Source: Inia geoffrensis (lineage: Eukaryota > Chordata > Mammalia > Artiodactyla > Iniidae). From it: a stretch of DNA of 64,000 bases. Within the stretch, counting starts at the first letter, position 1; each line of letters opens with the position of its first letter. Positions 36,095 to 47,600 of the stretch are shown one piece after another. Position numbers and translations under genes: made by a program. The notes under the pieces are model-generated. The model made no database searches. It was not told the DNA's origin and worked only from the letters and a program-made list of their open reading frames with translations. The stretch is from contig CM070900.1 of NCBI GenBank assembly GCA_036417435.1, positions 169,498,815 to 169,562,814 of the forward strand, given 5' to 3'.

Positions 36095-37142
36095 AAAGAA
36101 ACAGTGGCTATCATAATTACTTGTGGATAATATCTATTCCAGAATCTTGCATTAACAGCCAGTAAATCTGGATCAAAAAACATCAGCTTGAACATTAATT
36201 CATACTTTGAATTTCTTATTTACTGTAGTTCAAGGACAACTCTGTCTCTACTTCTATATGAAGTGTTTCTACTATTTGAACAATCTGAAATAATTCACAA
36301 AACAAAATTCTTTAAAATTTTCTTCTATTCCATGCCACACATACTTTGATGGCATATCATTGCACATATCCTCTACCAATTTCCAATATACAAGTCTGTT
36401 TTTAAGAACCCAGTCTCGTGTTCATAAAGGTGAACATCAGACTAAAATTCCTCTACTATCTGACATGGGTTTTAACTTCTGAGCAGAGTTGGTGCTCATC
36501 AATACTATAATGATGAAGACAATATTAATAATTATTATTTTGCTGGTGTCTCAGTGGTGACAGTTATAAGTGTAAAAATGTATATAAGAAAAGGATTCAA
36601 GAAATTGTCTTCAGAGAGCTCCCTATCACATCAGTACATGTTCATTAATAAACAGAATCTTCAGGCTCCCTAAACACTCAGATTACATTATCTAATTCAG
36701 TTTACATTTAGGAGCCTAATAAATTCTTTCTTTAGAAAACCTGATTCTTGTCTTTTTCATGGGGATTTTAATATCCTGCTCACCACCCCTAGTACTTTTG
36801 GAGAATATCTACCTTCCTGCATGCTTATTTGATGTGTGCAAACTATAACCCCAGATTTTGAGTGTTTACTTTCTGAGCAGGAGATTCCAAGGCCAATTTC
36901 CAAGAACACCAAGCTCTAAACAGGATCAGGATTTAGGTCTCCCTGAGGTCTATTTTTGGAATGATGCTTCAGTATTTTGAAAGATAAAATGTCTATATTG
37001 TATCCATTGAGCTCAGCAGTTTTCAGTTTTGAAATGTTTTTAAAAATTCTCAATTTTGTAACAGAAACTGGTGCAATTGATTGTTCATTGTTTTCCCACC
37101 CTGAATTATTCCCTAAATGAAATAAACTCATTTCTACTCATT
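36095..37142. other. Unassigned unique sequence
   Basis: No gene or repeat recognised. The minus-strand ORF at 36,916-37,131 has no domain. Confidence 0.45.
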
Positions 37143-37153
37143 AAAGCATTCTT

Positions 37154-37360
37154 GGGCTTCCCTGGTGGCGCAGTGGTTGAGAGTCCGCCTGCCGATGCAG
37201 GGAACACGGGCTCGTGCCCCGGTCTGGAAAGATCCCACATGCCGCGGAGCTGCTGGGCCCGTGAGCCATGGCCGCTGAGCCTGCGCGTCCGGAGCCTGTG
37301 CTCCGCAACGGGAGAGGCCTCAACAGTGAGAGGCCCGCGTACCACAAAAAAAAAAAAAAA
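37154..37360 (+). mobile_element. CHR-2-type SINE, near-consensus
   Basis: Close to the apparent consensus throughout: GGCGCAGTGGTTGAGAG, CTGCCGATGCAGGGAACACG, CGTCCGGAGCCTGTGCTCCG, then GAGAGGCCCGCGTACCAC and about 17 A. A short duplication gcattctt is at 37,146-37,153 and 37,363-37,370. ORFs on both strands reflect an uninterrupted GC-rich repeat. Confidence 0.96.
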
Positions 37361-37370
37361 AGGCATTCTT

Positions 37371-38011
37371 ACATTAAACAATTAAAAATGTTATGTAATG
37401 ATTTAGAATGTCATAAACATTTTCTTAAAACTGAATTTTAAGAGTATTTTCTTAAAATGTAGAGAGTAACATTTTCCTGTTATTTATGGGTTGTATTTTT
37501 TGCCAGAGGAAGGAGTCAGTTTTTATTTCTGTATAATATACCTTGCCGCTGTCCTAACGTCCTTGATTTTAACTCTACCAATTTTAATAATTGTTTGTAT
37601 TAACCAGATAATGGAGTCAATTTATATATCCCAAATTAATATCAAGGTCATAATGTATTTCTTTATTTTGTTTCTTTACTTAGCTTATCCATCATGACCA
37701 AATTAACCTGACCCTCAGATTACATTGTGCTTTGTGGACACAAGCAATGTCAAATTATTTGTCTTAATTAAATTTCTCCTATCAAAATGAACCTAATTTC
37801 TTACTGTCTGTCATTAGCATAGATGAGTCAGAGGCTCATTGTTATTTTGGCATTACCATGTTTATATTTTTTTAAGCAGTATATTAAGACTATTAAATTT
37901 AATAGTAAATTTAGTAAATATTAAGTAAATATTAATAAATATTAAGTAAAAATTAAGTAAATATTAAATTTACTTCTCAAGTTGAATTTTGGATTTTTTG
38001 TGGATTTTAAA
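37371..38011. other. Unassigned sequence ending in a TTAAGTAAATA repeat
   Basis: Unique AT-rich DNA. At 37,874-37,975 the words TAAGTAAATATTAA and TTAAATTTA recur in an irregular tandem pattern. The ORF at 37,491-37,697 has hydrophobic T-rich codons only. Confidence 0.5.
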
Positions 38012-38024
38012 AAAATAACTCTTT

Positions 38025-38233
38025 GGGCTTCCCTGGTGGCGCAGTGGTTGAGAGTCCGCCTGCCGATGCAGGGGATGCGGGTTCCTGACCTGGTCCAAGA
38101 AGACCCCACATGCCGCGGAGCAGCTGGGCCCGTGAGCCATGGCTGCTGAGCCTGCGTGTCCGGAGCCTGTGCTCTGCAATGAGAGAGGCCACAACAGTGA
38201 GAGGCCCACGTACCGCAAAAAATAAAATGAAAT
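38025..38233 (+). mobile_element. CHR-2-type SINE
   Basis: Full-length with a GGGCTTCCCTGGTGGCGCAG head. The B-box region is changed to GGTTCCTGACCTGG, and the A-rich tail is interrupted as AAAATAAAATGAAATAAAAT. A 13-bp duplication aaaataactcttt is exact at 38,012-38,024 and 38,234-38,246. Confidence 0.95.
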
Positions 38234-38351
38234 AAAATAACTCTTTATGAATAAGGAATTCCAACCTAGGTATAGCACTGCAGTAGAGATAATTAATATT
38301 TAAGATATGTGAGAGTACTAATCACACTTTTTTGATAGAGTCACATAAGAG

Positions 38352-38568
38352 CAATGATGTCCAGTAGAAGTTTCTGCAAAGATGGAAAAATTCATCTGCA
38401 CTGTCCAGTGTGCTTTCCGTTAACCACATTAGACATTGAGCATTTGAAACATGGCTAGTTTGAATAAGTCCTTAAACTTTTAATTGTATTTAATTTAACT
38501 AATGTAAATTCAAATTCACATAGACAAAAGCGTCTTGTGGCTACCATATTGAACAATGTAAGACTAGA
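38352..38568 (+). repeat. MER-type hAT DNA transposon fossil
   Basis: ATGTCCAGTAGAAGTTTCTG, GTCCAGTGTGCTTTCCGTTA, ATTGAGCATTTGAAACATGG and CTTGTGGCTACCATATTGAA match a common mammalian non-autonomous hAT-Charlie element whose ends read TGTCCAATAG and GGCTACCGTATTGGACA. I cannot fix the exact MER name. Confidence 0.6.
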
Positions 38569-38679
38569 AGAAAGAATTATGAGTTGTGTTTTAGATCTGG
38601 ACTCTTGCTTAAACTTGTCCCTCAATAACCGGTTCTATTGGAGATAGTCACATCACTTTTCTGAGCATGCATGTCTTCA

Positions 38680-39005
38680 TCCAGTCAGTAATAGTTTCTT
38701 ATTGAACAATCTGTCAAATCCTGTGACCTAGCACAGGATACAATGGATACGATGATTGTTAAGTCAGAATGTATACCTCTTCCCATTCTGTAGGGAAAGA
38801 TGGTGTCAATGATACCATAATTAATTGTTTTGTTAAAATTGTGATAGGGGCTCTGGAATGAAAGTAAGAAGCTCAATGAAAGCATGTGAGTCAGGAGACC
38901 TGACCAGGACTGATGGGTCTGGAAAAGCTTCCTGTAGGAAGTGATTTTTGAATTTAGCTTAAAATAAATGTTAAGAGAACTCTAGGTGTAGAAAAGTACT
39001 GCTCA
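38680..39005 (-). repeat. L2 fragment, antisense
   Basis: GACCTAGCACAGGATACAAT, CTCTGGAATGAAAGTAAGAA, TGGAAAAGCTTCCTGTAGG and AAGTGATTTTTGAATTTAGC correspond to antisense L2 (GGAAGGCCTC and GTGACATTTGAGC in the consensus). Diverged, no ORF. Confidence 0.65.
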
Positions 39006-39339
39006 TTTACCCTGCAATCTGCCAGTTGCTAAAGATTCAAAGAGATTTTACTACCGTTAAAAAATTTATGGGGTAACAAATGATCTAAGCATGAAGCTAT
39101 CATCAATTCCAAACAAGTGTTCCATTAAATAATCTTTATGACGAAAAATATGATTTTTATGTTCCAACATATTTGGAAAAGATAGATTAGACGAAGATAA
39201 ATTTCTATGTGCTAAAACCTATTGGAAACTTGGGTATATTTAAGGTAAAATGTATTGGCACCTTGGTTATATTGGAATCTTGGGTATTACAAATCTTGGA
39301 AAACATCGTAACTAAGAATTCTTTTCCGAAATTTTTGTA
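39006..39339. other. Unassigned AT-rich spacer
   Basis: No recognised feature. GGAATCTTGGGTATT-like words recur twice near 39,225-39,295, probably by chance. Confidence 0.4.
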
Positions 39340-39485
39340 ACCATAGAATTTTTTCCTTTTACTTTTCTTCTTTTTTGTTTCCCTACTCCTTCTTCTTCTT
39401 TTCTCCCCCTCCTGCTTTTATCCTTCTTCTTCCTCCTCCTCCACATCCCTTTCCCATTCCCTCCTTCTTCTCCTTTTTCTCCTGT
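39340..39485. repeat. Polypyrimidine CTT/CCT tract
   Basis: About 145 bp of nearly pure pyrimidine made of CTTCTT, TCCTCC and CTTTT units. The minus-strand ORF over it (Lys/Glu/Arg/Gly-rich) is a product of the repeat. Confidence 0.9.
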
Positions 39486-40096
39486 CGGCATTCTTAGCAA
39501 TATGGCTTCTATCATGGAGTTCTCTGAATATAATTTAGAAACCCCAATTATATTTATAGTTCAGTTTCCTCCATTATCAAATTCTATAAGACTACACTTT
39601 TAAGTTAGTTTGATATTAAATTACTGACAGGTATAGTCTACTTTGAATCTTTCTGTTATTATATTATTTCTTACGATTTTCATTATATAATCATTCCTTC
39701 AATAAATAACCTTAGTTGACATATGGTCAAATAAATTTCAGGGGGCATCTTGTCAGACAGTGCTCCTGTTAGTTTTGCTGGAAGTTTCTGCTTCCTAACA
39801 GTTTGCTCTTCTTCTGCAATATTTTCAACATTTTGACAAAGCCATATTTTCCAATCTACCACTGGTCATTTAATCCATCCTCCCTGGTCAAAGATTGCAG
39901 GGGGAGAAACTTGTCATGTTTTGGTGTTTCTCACCTGGCTCCATTTCTTCTTCCTGTGCAATGCTCTTGTAGTATCTAACGTAACTCTCAGATGGAGGCA
40001 GCTACAATGGCATTATTGTTTAGCCTAAAAATGCCTTTCCTCTATGGTTTGTTTGTTTCAAAAAATGTCTATTTTGAGAGTATTACTGGCTGCATT
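39486..40096. other. Unassigned unique sequence
   Basis: No gene or repeat recognised. The segment 39,740-40,010 is somewhat less AT-rich than its surroundings. Confidence 0.4.
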
Positions 40097-40230
40097 TATT
40101 AACATTTATTATGCACAAGGCCCTGTGCTAAATGCTTTCAGCATTATCTTTTTAAATTTTCATAATAACCTCCCCAAATAGGCTACCTTGAGGAAACTGC
40201 TATTTAGAGGAATGAAGTCTACCCAAGGTC
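40097..40230 (-). repeat. MIR SINE fossil, antisense
   Basis: AACATTTATTATGCACAAGG, CCTGTGCTAAATGCTTTCAG, TTTTCATAATAACCTCCCCA and GAGGAAACTGCTATTTAGAG follow the reverse complement of MIR. Confidence 0.7.
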
Positions 40231-40248
40231 TATCTGTGTTTTCTCTAC

Positions 40249-40252
<4 letters not shown>

Positions 40253-40284
<32 letters not shown>

Positions 40285-40450
40285 GAAATACCCATGTGGC
40301 TTATCTGTGACTGTTTTTTAAAAAATTGAGATATAATTGATGTATAACATTACATTAGTTTCAGGTGTATTACATAATGATTCAATATAGGTATATATTG
40401 TGAAGTAATCACCAGAATAACTGTAGTTAATATCCATTGGTTTCATTATG
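40253..40450 (-). repeat. Poly(A) run and antisense LINE-1 3' UTR fragment
   Basis: A run of about 27 A (40,253-40,279) is followed by an L1 3' UTR remnant in antisense: ATTGAGATATAATTGATGTA, CATTACATTAGTTTCAGGTG and GTGAAGTAATCACCAGAATA. The two are probably independent, since the A-run is not at the L1 3' end in this orientation. Confidence 0.65.
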
Positions 40451-41180
40451 ATGTATTCTGACTTGGGGGATAACACTTGATGAAATACGGCCACTCAATC
40501 AGACTAGTCTCTGTGTCTTGATTGAAAAATTATTTTACATTAAATAATATTATAATCAAAGATAAATTTAAAATAATTGAGAAAATCTGTTTCCTTCATA
40601 AATTCCTGGTGTTTGTCAATAGATTGACTTATGTCGATTATCCTACTACCTTTGTTGTGCTAAATCTAACTAGATGAAATTTATTTCAACCATTTGTTCA
40701 TTTGGTGTATTTAATTTCGGTAGAAATTATTTGAAATAGGTTTTGTATGTGATTTATAAGATTAACAATTCACTTTAACACTTGGAGAGGGAATGATTTA
40801 TGTCTTAAATGTTTACTGGTTAGAAAATATTTCTTTTCTGGAGATTTAATAATAAAAACGTTTCCTTATGATGACTAACTTATAGAATTAAGATTCAAGC
40901 TCTCTAGCCTGTCACTTTTTGTGTTCTCTTAGATAAGAAAAAAAATCAGTTTTTAAGGAAATTATAATTAAAAGGTATAGCTGACATTAATTTTTGCATT
41001 GAATTAAAGATTAACTTCCCTATTTTTCTCAGATTTTTAAAAAGTGTACCATGTACTTGTACATAGTTGTAGTTGTACATGCAAATACAAATGCTTGAGA
41101 GAACTCTTGGCACCATCTTGATTCTGATTACAGGAATAATCATTGCCCACGCTTGGCCTAACATATGATGGCCTTCTCTC
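40451..41180. other. Unassigned AT-rich sequence
   Basis: No gene or repeat recognised. Confidence 0.4.
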
Positions 41181-41181
41181 T

Positions 41182-41245
41182 GAGAGGCCACAACAGTGAG
41201 AGGCCTGCATACCGCAAAAAAAAATAAAATAAAATAAAAACAGCA
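41182..41245 (+). mobile_element. 3' fragment of a CHR-2-type SINE
   Basis: Only GAGAGGCCACAACAGTGAG, AGGCCTGCATACCGC and the A-rich tail (AAAAATAAAATAAAATAAA) remain. The tRNA-related promoter part is missing, so this is either a 5'-truncated insertion or the remnant of a deletion. No target-site duplication found. Confidence 0.88.
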
Positions 41246-42309
41246 AAAGCAAGAACTACAATGTTGCCACATTTTTGCCTTAAAGGAATTACTAACAGCT
41301 CTAGGATCTGAAAATTTTGGTAGAGAGGAGGGAAAGGAGCTGAGGTTAAGAGGTAGATATTAATATGCCTTAAACAATGCAATCACAAAAAAATAAATAT
41401 TTTAGTTGTGAAGTATGTAATTTTAAGTTGGGCCATGGAATTGGAGATGTGAATAAGATTCAATAATAGATCCCGCGTTAAATGACATTATGTACAATCT
41501 TTGATATTGTGTGGCTATTACGATGACAGGATGCAAGGAACATGAGGGGGGGCCATTAAGATAGATTATGCTGATGATTATCCTATATAACTGAGAAGAA
41601 TAGAGGTGAAAGATTGTTTTGAGATTAAGATGATGAGGTTTATTTTGCCATTGTTTTATTTAATATTCCCAAATGCGAAATTCCTAGTTAGTCAATGAAA
41701 AAACGAAGTCAGTTTGGGCTAGAAAGAAAATTGAAATGGAGGAGGAGATCTGTGAGTATTGTGTCACATATTAGATGTAGGTAAAAGTGTGTATGTAGAG
41801 AGAATATGTGAAGAAAATTTTCTTGTAAACATCGAAGTCCAAGATACTCAGACTTATAATAATGGTTTGAGGGACAAATTCTCCACTGATTTGACTTTGC
41901 TTTTCTTTCTTCTCTCTATCTATTTTCCCAAATTCTACCTACTGTGTCCATGTTTCAACAAGTCTTAACATTCCATATAGATTACATATTCTGAATAGCT
42001 CTATAAATATTGGTGAAGTTATTTCTGATGCATCTGTAATCCTTTGGTCCTTTCGACAAGCAATTATTGACAACTCATCATAAGAAAGGTGATATTCTGG
42101 GGCTAGACATACTTATATATATGAGAAATGATTTGTGACCAGAAAGACTCAGAGAATTTACAGAATGTGTATTCTAGTTGGGTAAACAGTTTCCTTTACT
42201 AGACAGCAAGGTAGTATATTGTTTAAATTCCCTTCTAAATTTAAAACGCTATATTCTGAATTCTGACTTTTAATCCTCATGCTACAATTCTGGAGGGGAA
42301 TAAAATTTG
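41246..42309. other. Unassigned sequence
   Basis: No recognised gene or repeat. The ORF at 41,759-41,968 has no domain. Confidence 0.4.
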
Positions 42310-42790
42310 GTTTTTTTCCCCCTTAGTTTTTTGGCTGGCCTAATAATTAAATTGACATAAGACAGATTTACAGGAGAAAAATGATTTTAATTTTATACAC
42401 ACATGAGAGCCCACAAAGACATGAACGGCTATCAGACAGTGGAACAATTGAGGTTTATATACCATCCTGAGCTAAGGAGAAGGGGGTAAGGCCTGGAGCT
42501 TCAAAGGCAAGGAAGACAATTCACAGAAAGATGGGAAGAGCATATGTTTGGTAAACAAATATTTGCCATGCTATGCCATGCAAAGAAGTCTTATGTAAAA
42601 GAAGTTATCTTTGGTAATAGCTCTCTTCTTGGTGTGGACTCCCTAAGTAAATGCCTTTAGGCTGTTACGGGGGAGATAAAAATCTCTTCTTGAGTCTGTT
42701 GTGCCTTAATCATCTTCATCTGGAAACAATCTACTTGCCAAAGTGGCACATTCTGAGGCAAACTGCCCTGAACTCCATCAACTGGTCATC
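42310..42790. repeat. Unclassified interspersed repeat (LTR-like?)
   Basis: AATTGACATAAGACAGATTT, GAGGTTTATATACCATCC, CTTCAAAGGCAAGGAAGACA and CATCTGGAAACAATCTACTT feel familiar as a middle-repetitive mammalian element, probably derived from an endogenous retrovirus. I cannot name it, define its ends or find coding content. Confidence 0.4.
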
Positions 42791-42859
42791 CATTTGAATT
42801 TCAAAATACACTTCCAAATGGTAAAATATATGCACAAATAGTTAGCTGAAGGACACTTG

Positions 42860-43080
42860 AAATATGTGAGTTTGAATTACTACTCAGCTAGTAAGTATTG
42901 GGTTTCCTTGGGAAAGTACTTAATTTTCTTCACTGATTATTTGCAAAACAGACTACCATAACTTATTTTATAGCTTTATTGTGAAGTTTAAACTATATTT
43001 ATTAAGTGCTCTGTGCAGATCTTGTCACATGGTATGGAACTGATAAATGTTAACTATTTTTATTTTATAATTTTATTATT
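42860..43080 (+). repeat. MIR SINE fossil
   Basis: GAGTTTGAATTACTACTCAG, CCTTGGGAAAGTACTTAATT, TTATTGTGAAGTTTAAACTA and CACATGGTATGGAACTGATAAA (last listed as two overlapping parts: CACATGGTATGGAACT, GAACTGATAAA) follow the MIR sense order almost end to end. Confidence 0.78.
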
Positions 43081-43114
43081 ATGCTACTTATTATATTGTA
43101 ATTATTTATGTACA

Positions 43115-43245
43115 TATCTGTTGAGTCTGTAAGATTGTGAATTCCTTAAATAATGCATTCCTATGAGCTTTAGTATTTCCAGTACAACCACTGTATCAGA
43201 TACTAACTAGGCATTGGATGAATGTGTGTTGAATTAATCAATTAT
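43115..43245 (+). repeat. L2 3'-end fragment
   Basis: GATTGTGAATTCCTTAAATA, AGTATTTCCAGTACAACCAC and GGCATTGGATGAATGTGTGT mirror the L2 3' terminus, with the sense ATGAATG-type end. It sits directly behind a MIR, a common neighbour. Confidence 0.6.
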
Positions 43246-43599
43246 TACACAAACATGTAGCAGGATGATAATGAATAAAATTTGAATGTGTAATTATGAA
43301 AAAAACAACTTTTATTGAAAGAAAGGTGAAAATGTGAGCTTATTCAAGGCCTGGGCCTCAATTCAAAAGAAAATTCATCAAGAAGAGTGTAAAGAGAAAT
43401 GAGTGGGAGAAGAAATCTAAACATAGGAATAGGGGGCAATATAACAGATGTCAAAAACAGAAGAAATATTTTTCTCTATATTAGAAAATGAGAAGAATAA
43501 ATTATTTGATAAGCATCCCATATCTGTCTATTAAAATATTTTTGAATTTCCATCAATTAAAACAATAACATATGTCGAGTGAAAAAAAAATGCACAATC
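43246..43599. other. Unassigned AT-rich spacer
   Basis: No recognised feature. Confidence 0.4.
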
Positions 43600-43975
43600 T
43601 AAAAGCTGAGAGTTATGTTTTATTTGGTGGATATCCTGAGGACTTCAAGTCTGGGACACAGCATTTCAGATAACACTGAGAAAACTGTTCCAAAGAGGCC
43701 AGGATATATGAGTTTTTGCAACAGAAGACCAGGTAGTCAGAACATCAGAAGATTACTGTTAATCAAAGAAAACCAGACATCTCATATTAATGAACTTAGC
43801 AATTTTCTATGTATGAGAAGGTGCAAAAGTCTGGGCTCACTGAAATCATTCCTTTGATATGCACCTCAGCTATCTGGGCCAGTATCCTGAGCTTCCTCAG
43901 GGTGCACCACTGGGGAGGCTGTAATGTGATGGCTTGATGGCTGTGACATCCTTTATTTAATGATATGGTAGGCAA
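43600..43975. repeat. Unclassified interspersed repeat
   Basis: CTGAGAGTTATGTTTTATTT, ATCCTGAGGACTTCAAGTCT, TTACTGTTAATCAAAGAAAA, GAAATCATTCCTTTGATATG and CTCAGGGTGCACCACTGG read as a middle-repetitive element with many copies in hoofed mammals and whales, to my recollection. Class unknown. The 80-codon ORF at 43,615-43,857 lies within it and shows no domain. Confidence 0.45.
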
Positions 43976-43984
43976 CAGTTTTTT

Positions 43985-44645
43985 AGTTCACACATACCAC
44001 TACACACCTATTAAAATGGTACACTGATATCACCAAATGCTGGCATGGAGATGGAGCAACAGGAACTCTCATTCATTGCTGGTGAGAAAGAGAAATGGTA
44101 TAGCTACTTTGGAAAACAGTTTAGAAGTTTCTTACAAAACTAAACAGACTCCTGTCATATGATAACAGCAATCATGCTTTTTGGTATTTGCTCAAAAAAA
44201 CTGAAAACTAGGGACTTCCCTGGCAGTCCAGTGGTTATGACTCCTCGCTTCCAATGCAAGGGGTGTGGGTTCGATCCCTGGTCGGGAGAACTAGGATCCC
44301 ATATGCCGTGTGGCATAGCCAAAAAAAAAAAAAAAAAAAAATTGAAAACTTATGTCCTCATAAAAACCTGCACACAGATGTTTATATTAGCTTTATTCAT
44401 AATTGCCAAAACTTGGAAGCAACCAAGATATTCTTCTGTAGGTGAATGGATCAATAAACTGTGGTATTTCCAGACAACAGAATATTATTCAGTGCTAAAA
44501 AGAAGTACGCTATGAAGTCATAAAAAGACATGAAGGAAACTTAGAAGTATATTAGTAAGTGAAAGAAGCCAATCTGCAAGGCTATACATACTGTATGATT
44601 CCAGCTATATAACATTCCAGAAAAGGCAAAACTATGGAGACTATA
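43985..44645 (+). mobile_element. Old LINE-1 ORF2 3' region with nested SINE
   Basis: Sense L1 words: CACACCTATTAAAATGGTAC, AGGAACTCTCATTCATTGCT, ATTCATAATTGCCAAAACTT, GAATGGATCAATAAACTGTG and AGAATATTATTCAGTGC. Translated in pieces it gives the ORF2 C-terminal string with EYYSVLKRS near 44,485. Frameshifts are frequent. A CHR-1 SINE splits it at 44,211. Confidence 0.85.
44211..44339 (+). mobile_element. CHR-1-type tRNA-derived SINE nested in LINE-1
   Basis: GGGACTTCCCTGGCAGTCCA head, AGTGGTTATGACTCC, a perfect-looking B box GGTTCGATCCC, CTAGGATCCCATATGCCG and a tail of about 20 A. It is shorter than the CHR-2 type (about 110 bp body) because the CHR-2 3' unit is absent. An 11-bp duplication, aactgaaaact at 44,199-44,209 and aattgaaaact at 44,340-44,350, flanks it. 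Confidence 0.92.
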
Positions 44646-47600
44646 TTAACTATGATTCTAAGACCACTGCAAGCATATAGGCAGAGTAATCTTTCTTAAT
44701 TTAATATGTTCTTATTAATATAAATGTTACACTGTGATATGACTGGTAAACGTGTATGCTTCACTCTCCTTTACTTAAAATAAAATCAACAACATACTAA
44801 AAATAAACCTCTAAAGTATGTTTAACCTGCAGGAGATTGAAAGTGAGCCACTTGCCAAGAAAAAAAAATAGCTTCTAAATGTAGCTTCTTGGTAGGCAAG
44901 AAGCACAAAACCAAATCATTGTGGGTTGTCCCATTACATACAGTGATACATAATTCCATACGCCAATATTTCTACTGTGTCATAGCCTCTTATTCCAGTA
45001 GTTTCTCAATTGCTCAGTTACAATTTATTTCAGTATACCTTTCAGAGGTAACATGTACTATAAAATATAGGAGGAAAGACAGATAAAGTCTTGCAGGTGA
45101 CTTTCAATAACTGCAGTACTCAGTGAAGAAGAAAAAATGAGAAGAAATATGAAAAATGCTAGGTAAATAAAACTGGACTTTTAAAAATTCCCATGAATTT
45201 GCTATCTCAATTTGCTAACTACTCAGATGGATGTCAATTCTTGTTCATTTTCCAAATGACTTTTCTAAAACCTTCATACTTATATGAATGATATATTTCT
45301 TTTCTCTTTACTCTTTTATTTGCATAAAGTAGCCATCAGTATCCTGCTTCTCTCTACCTGTTTCAGAACTGTATCACTGAAAATTCTTTTATCTCTCTGC
45401 TATGAGCCATGAGGTGCAAGTGATCCTCAAGAGGTTTAGTGATCCCCATTATTACTGGGAGCACTATTAATTTGAACAACTGAAATAGCTAGAGTTTCTG
45501 GAGCGTGCAAGGAGTGCACTGGCAGTAAGTGGAAGATTACTTCTGACAAATTAATTTAGCAGAAAATCACTCCCCCACTAGGACTGCAAGTAGTTAAGGT
45601 ATTTCATTAAACAGTAAAAGGGTCTTGGGTATATGTAAAAGGCAAATGGAAAAGTAGTCAGTCTTGATCATGATAAATGGTACTACTGTAATTGGTATAT
45701 TACACTGGGATAATTGTGGAAGTATATTTGCTTTGAGTTTTATTAGTCTCTTTCAGCCTCTGTTACCTTATTATCTGGCCATCAATATTAATTGGGTACT
45801 CTTCATTGCTCATTCAAAGATGCTATGACTTTGAACAGTCCAATTAAGTTTAGAGACTGATTGTTTTGATGTCACAAATACAACCTAGTAACGTGCAAAT
45901 TTTTCATAAGAGCTTTGTATAGATGTTGCAAAGTTCACAAAATTCAATGGATCCTAATATGGATAACTTAGCATAAAACATTTCTACTTCAAAAAAGAGT
46001 AATCTCTATGGAAAATACTTTTGTTACATTGACCTAGTAAATTCATAGTTTATGGAGTGTTTACTGAGTCTGGATGCAATACTATATGTACATGGTGCTA
46101 CAATGGAGTGATAGAATGGTGCTGACAGGAGTAACAGGGAAGAAAAATAAGAAAAGAAAATAAAAAGCGTCATAGAACAATGTGCAAAACCTAGTGATAG
46201 CTAAGAATTTCTTACCTTTTTGAGAAAGTTTTCCATGGAGCGTGAGTTTAAAGTAGTTAAAAGAAAGTTGGATGTTGATTAACAGAAAGAAAATTTGGGG
46301 CTAAGGAAGAGGTAAATCAATACTTTCAAAGATTATACTAAAGATATTTTATGCAAGGATTGGTGAGAGGTTGGAATTGAGAGATTGGAATACAAAAAGG
46401 ATAAGGAGAAAAGGAAAAAAGAGCAAATAAAACACAAGCTCTTTAAGTGGATTTAGTTCTGTAACTAAGTGGTCTGGTACAGATAGAAATTATTCCATTT
46501 ATTCTCTGAAGAGTAAAATCTTTCTAGGAGAAACTTACAGTTGGTTAATATCCATCTGTGTATCCAGATATGTGTCTCTAAAAGGGAGAAGAAGAGGAAG
46601 AGAAGGAATAACACAGGGAAGAGAAGAGGGAGAATGGGAGAAATAGAAGGAGAAAGAAGAAAATGAAGGAGTTGCAGAAAGGATGAAGTTGAGGTGGGGA
46701 TGGGAAGAATGAAGACAGAGAAAAGAAAGGTTCATTCCGTGAAATGTCAGGATGAGTTTGCTTAATCAGGAGATACATCAGGAAAACATCCAACCCTGTA
46801 GTGTAGTTTTATCTAAAAGTCCCATTTTTCTCTTGTAATGGTGGAAGACAGTTATCCAAGCACAGGTTGATTTACTATAAGTAAATTTCCATTCATCTGA
46901 ATGGCCAGAAAGATAAAGAAATTCACTTTCATACTGATATTGGTTCATATCATTTTCATATTAGTACTTATTTATGTCAACAAATATTTAGTTATACTCG
47001 AGGCTTACTTTTTTTGAAGGTAACTAGAATATTTGTGATATATTGCCCTATCATTTTGTGCTTTATTTACCCTGGCAACTTTACATCCTATGAAGTCAAA
47101 TATCAGGGTTTTTCTAAATATAAAAGAAATATAAATGGACCATTAGTATGACTCAATATTATATGTATTTATTCATAATTTATAAGCACTTATTTTATTC
47201 TTTGATAGCAAACAAATAACAGTGTGTAAAAGAAAATAGTTTTGAAACAGTGGTGGGACCAAATTGAAAGGTTAAGAGGATAATGGCTTCTGTGTATCTC
47301 AAACAATAGCTTTGCATGACACCTGGTATTGTTCACAAAATTCTTAACAGAAGCGAGAAAGAAGACAAGCCTCAGTCTGCATCTGCTGCTTACATTCTCT
47401 TTACTGGGATCTTTTTGAATAAAGCAAGACATAGGTTCAAGCGCAGACTCAGAGTAAGACCCCACTCACAGATAGATAGCAAGAAGGTACCCAGTGTTTT
47501 AATATACTGTGTAATGAAATGGGAAGTACACATAAAGATATCTACCCATTTAAGTGCTACACTTGTATCAAGGAAAACCATATACACGGGATTGAGTGGC

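Noticed and set aside
37154..37230. A possible tRNA gene in the SINE heads
   Set aside because: The A- and B-box-like words are the SINE promoter. There is no complete cloverleaf or anticodon arm, and every copy is followed by the SINE body and an A tail.
40253..40279. Poly(A) run read as the tail of a retrocopy
   Set aside because: No gene-like sequence or target-site duplication precedes it, and the adjoining L1 piece is in the opposite orientation.
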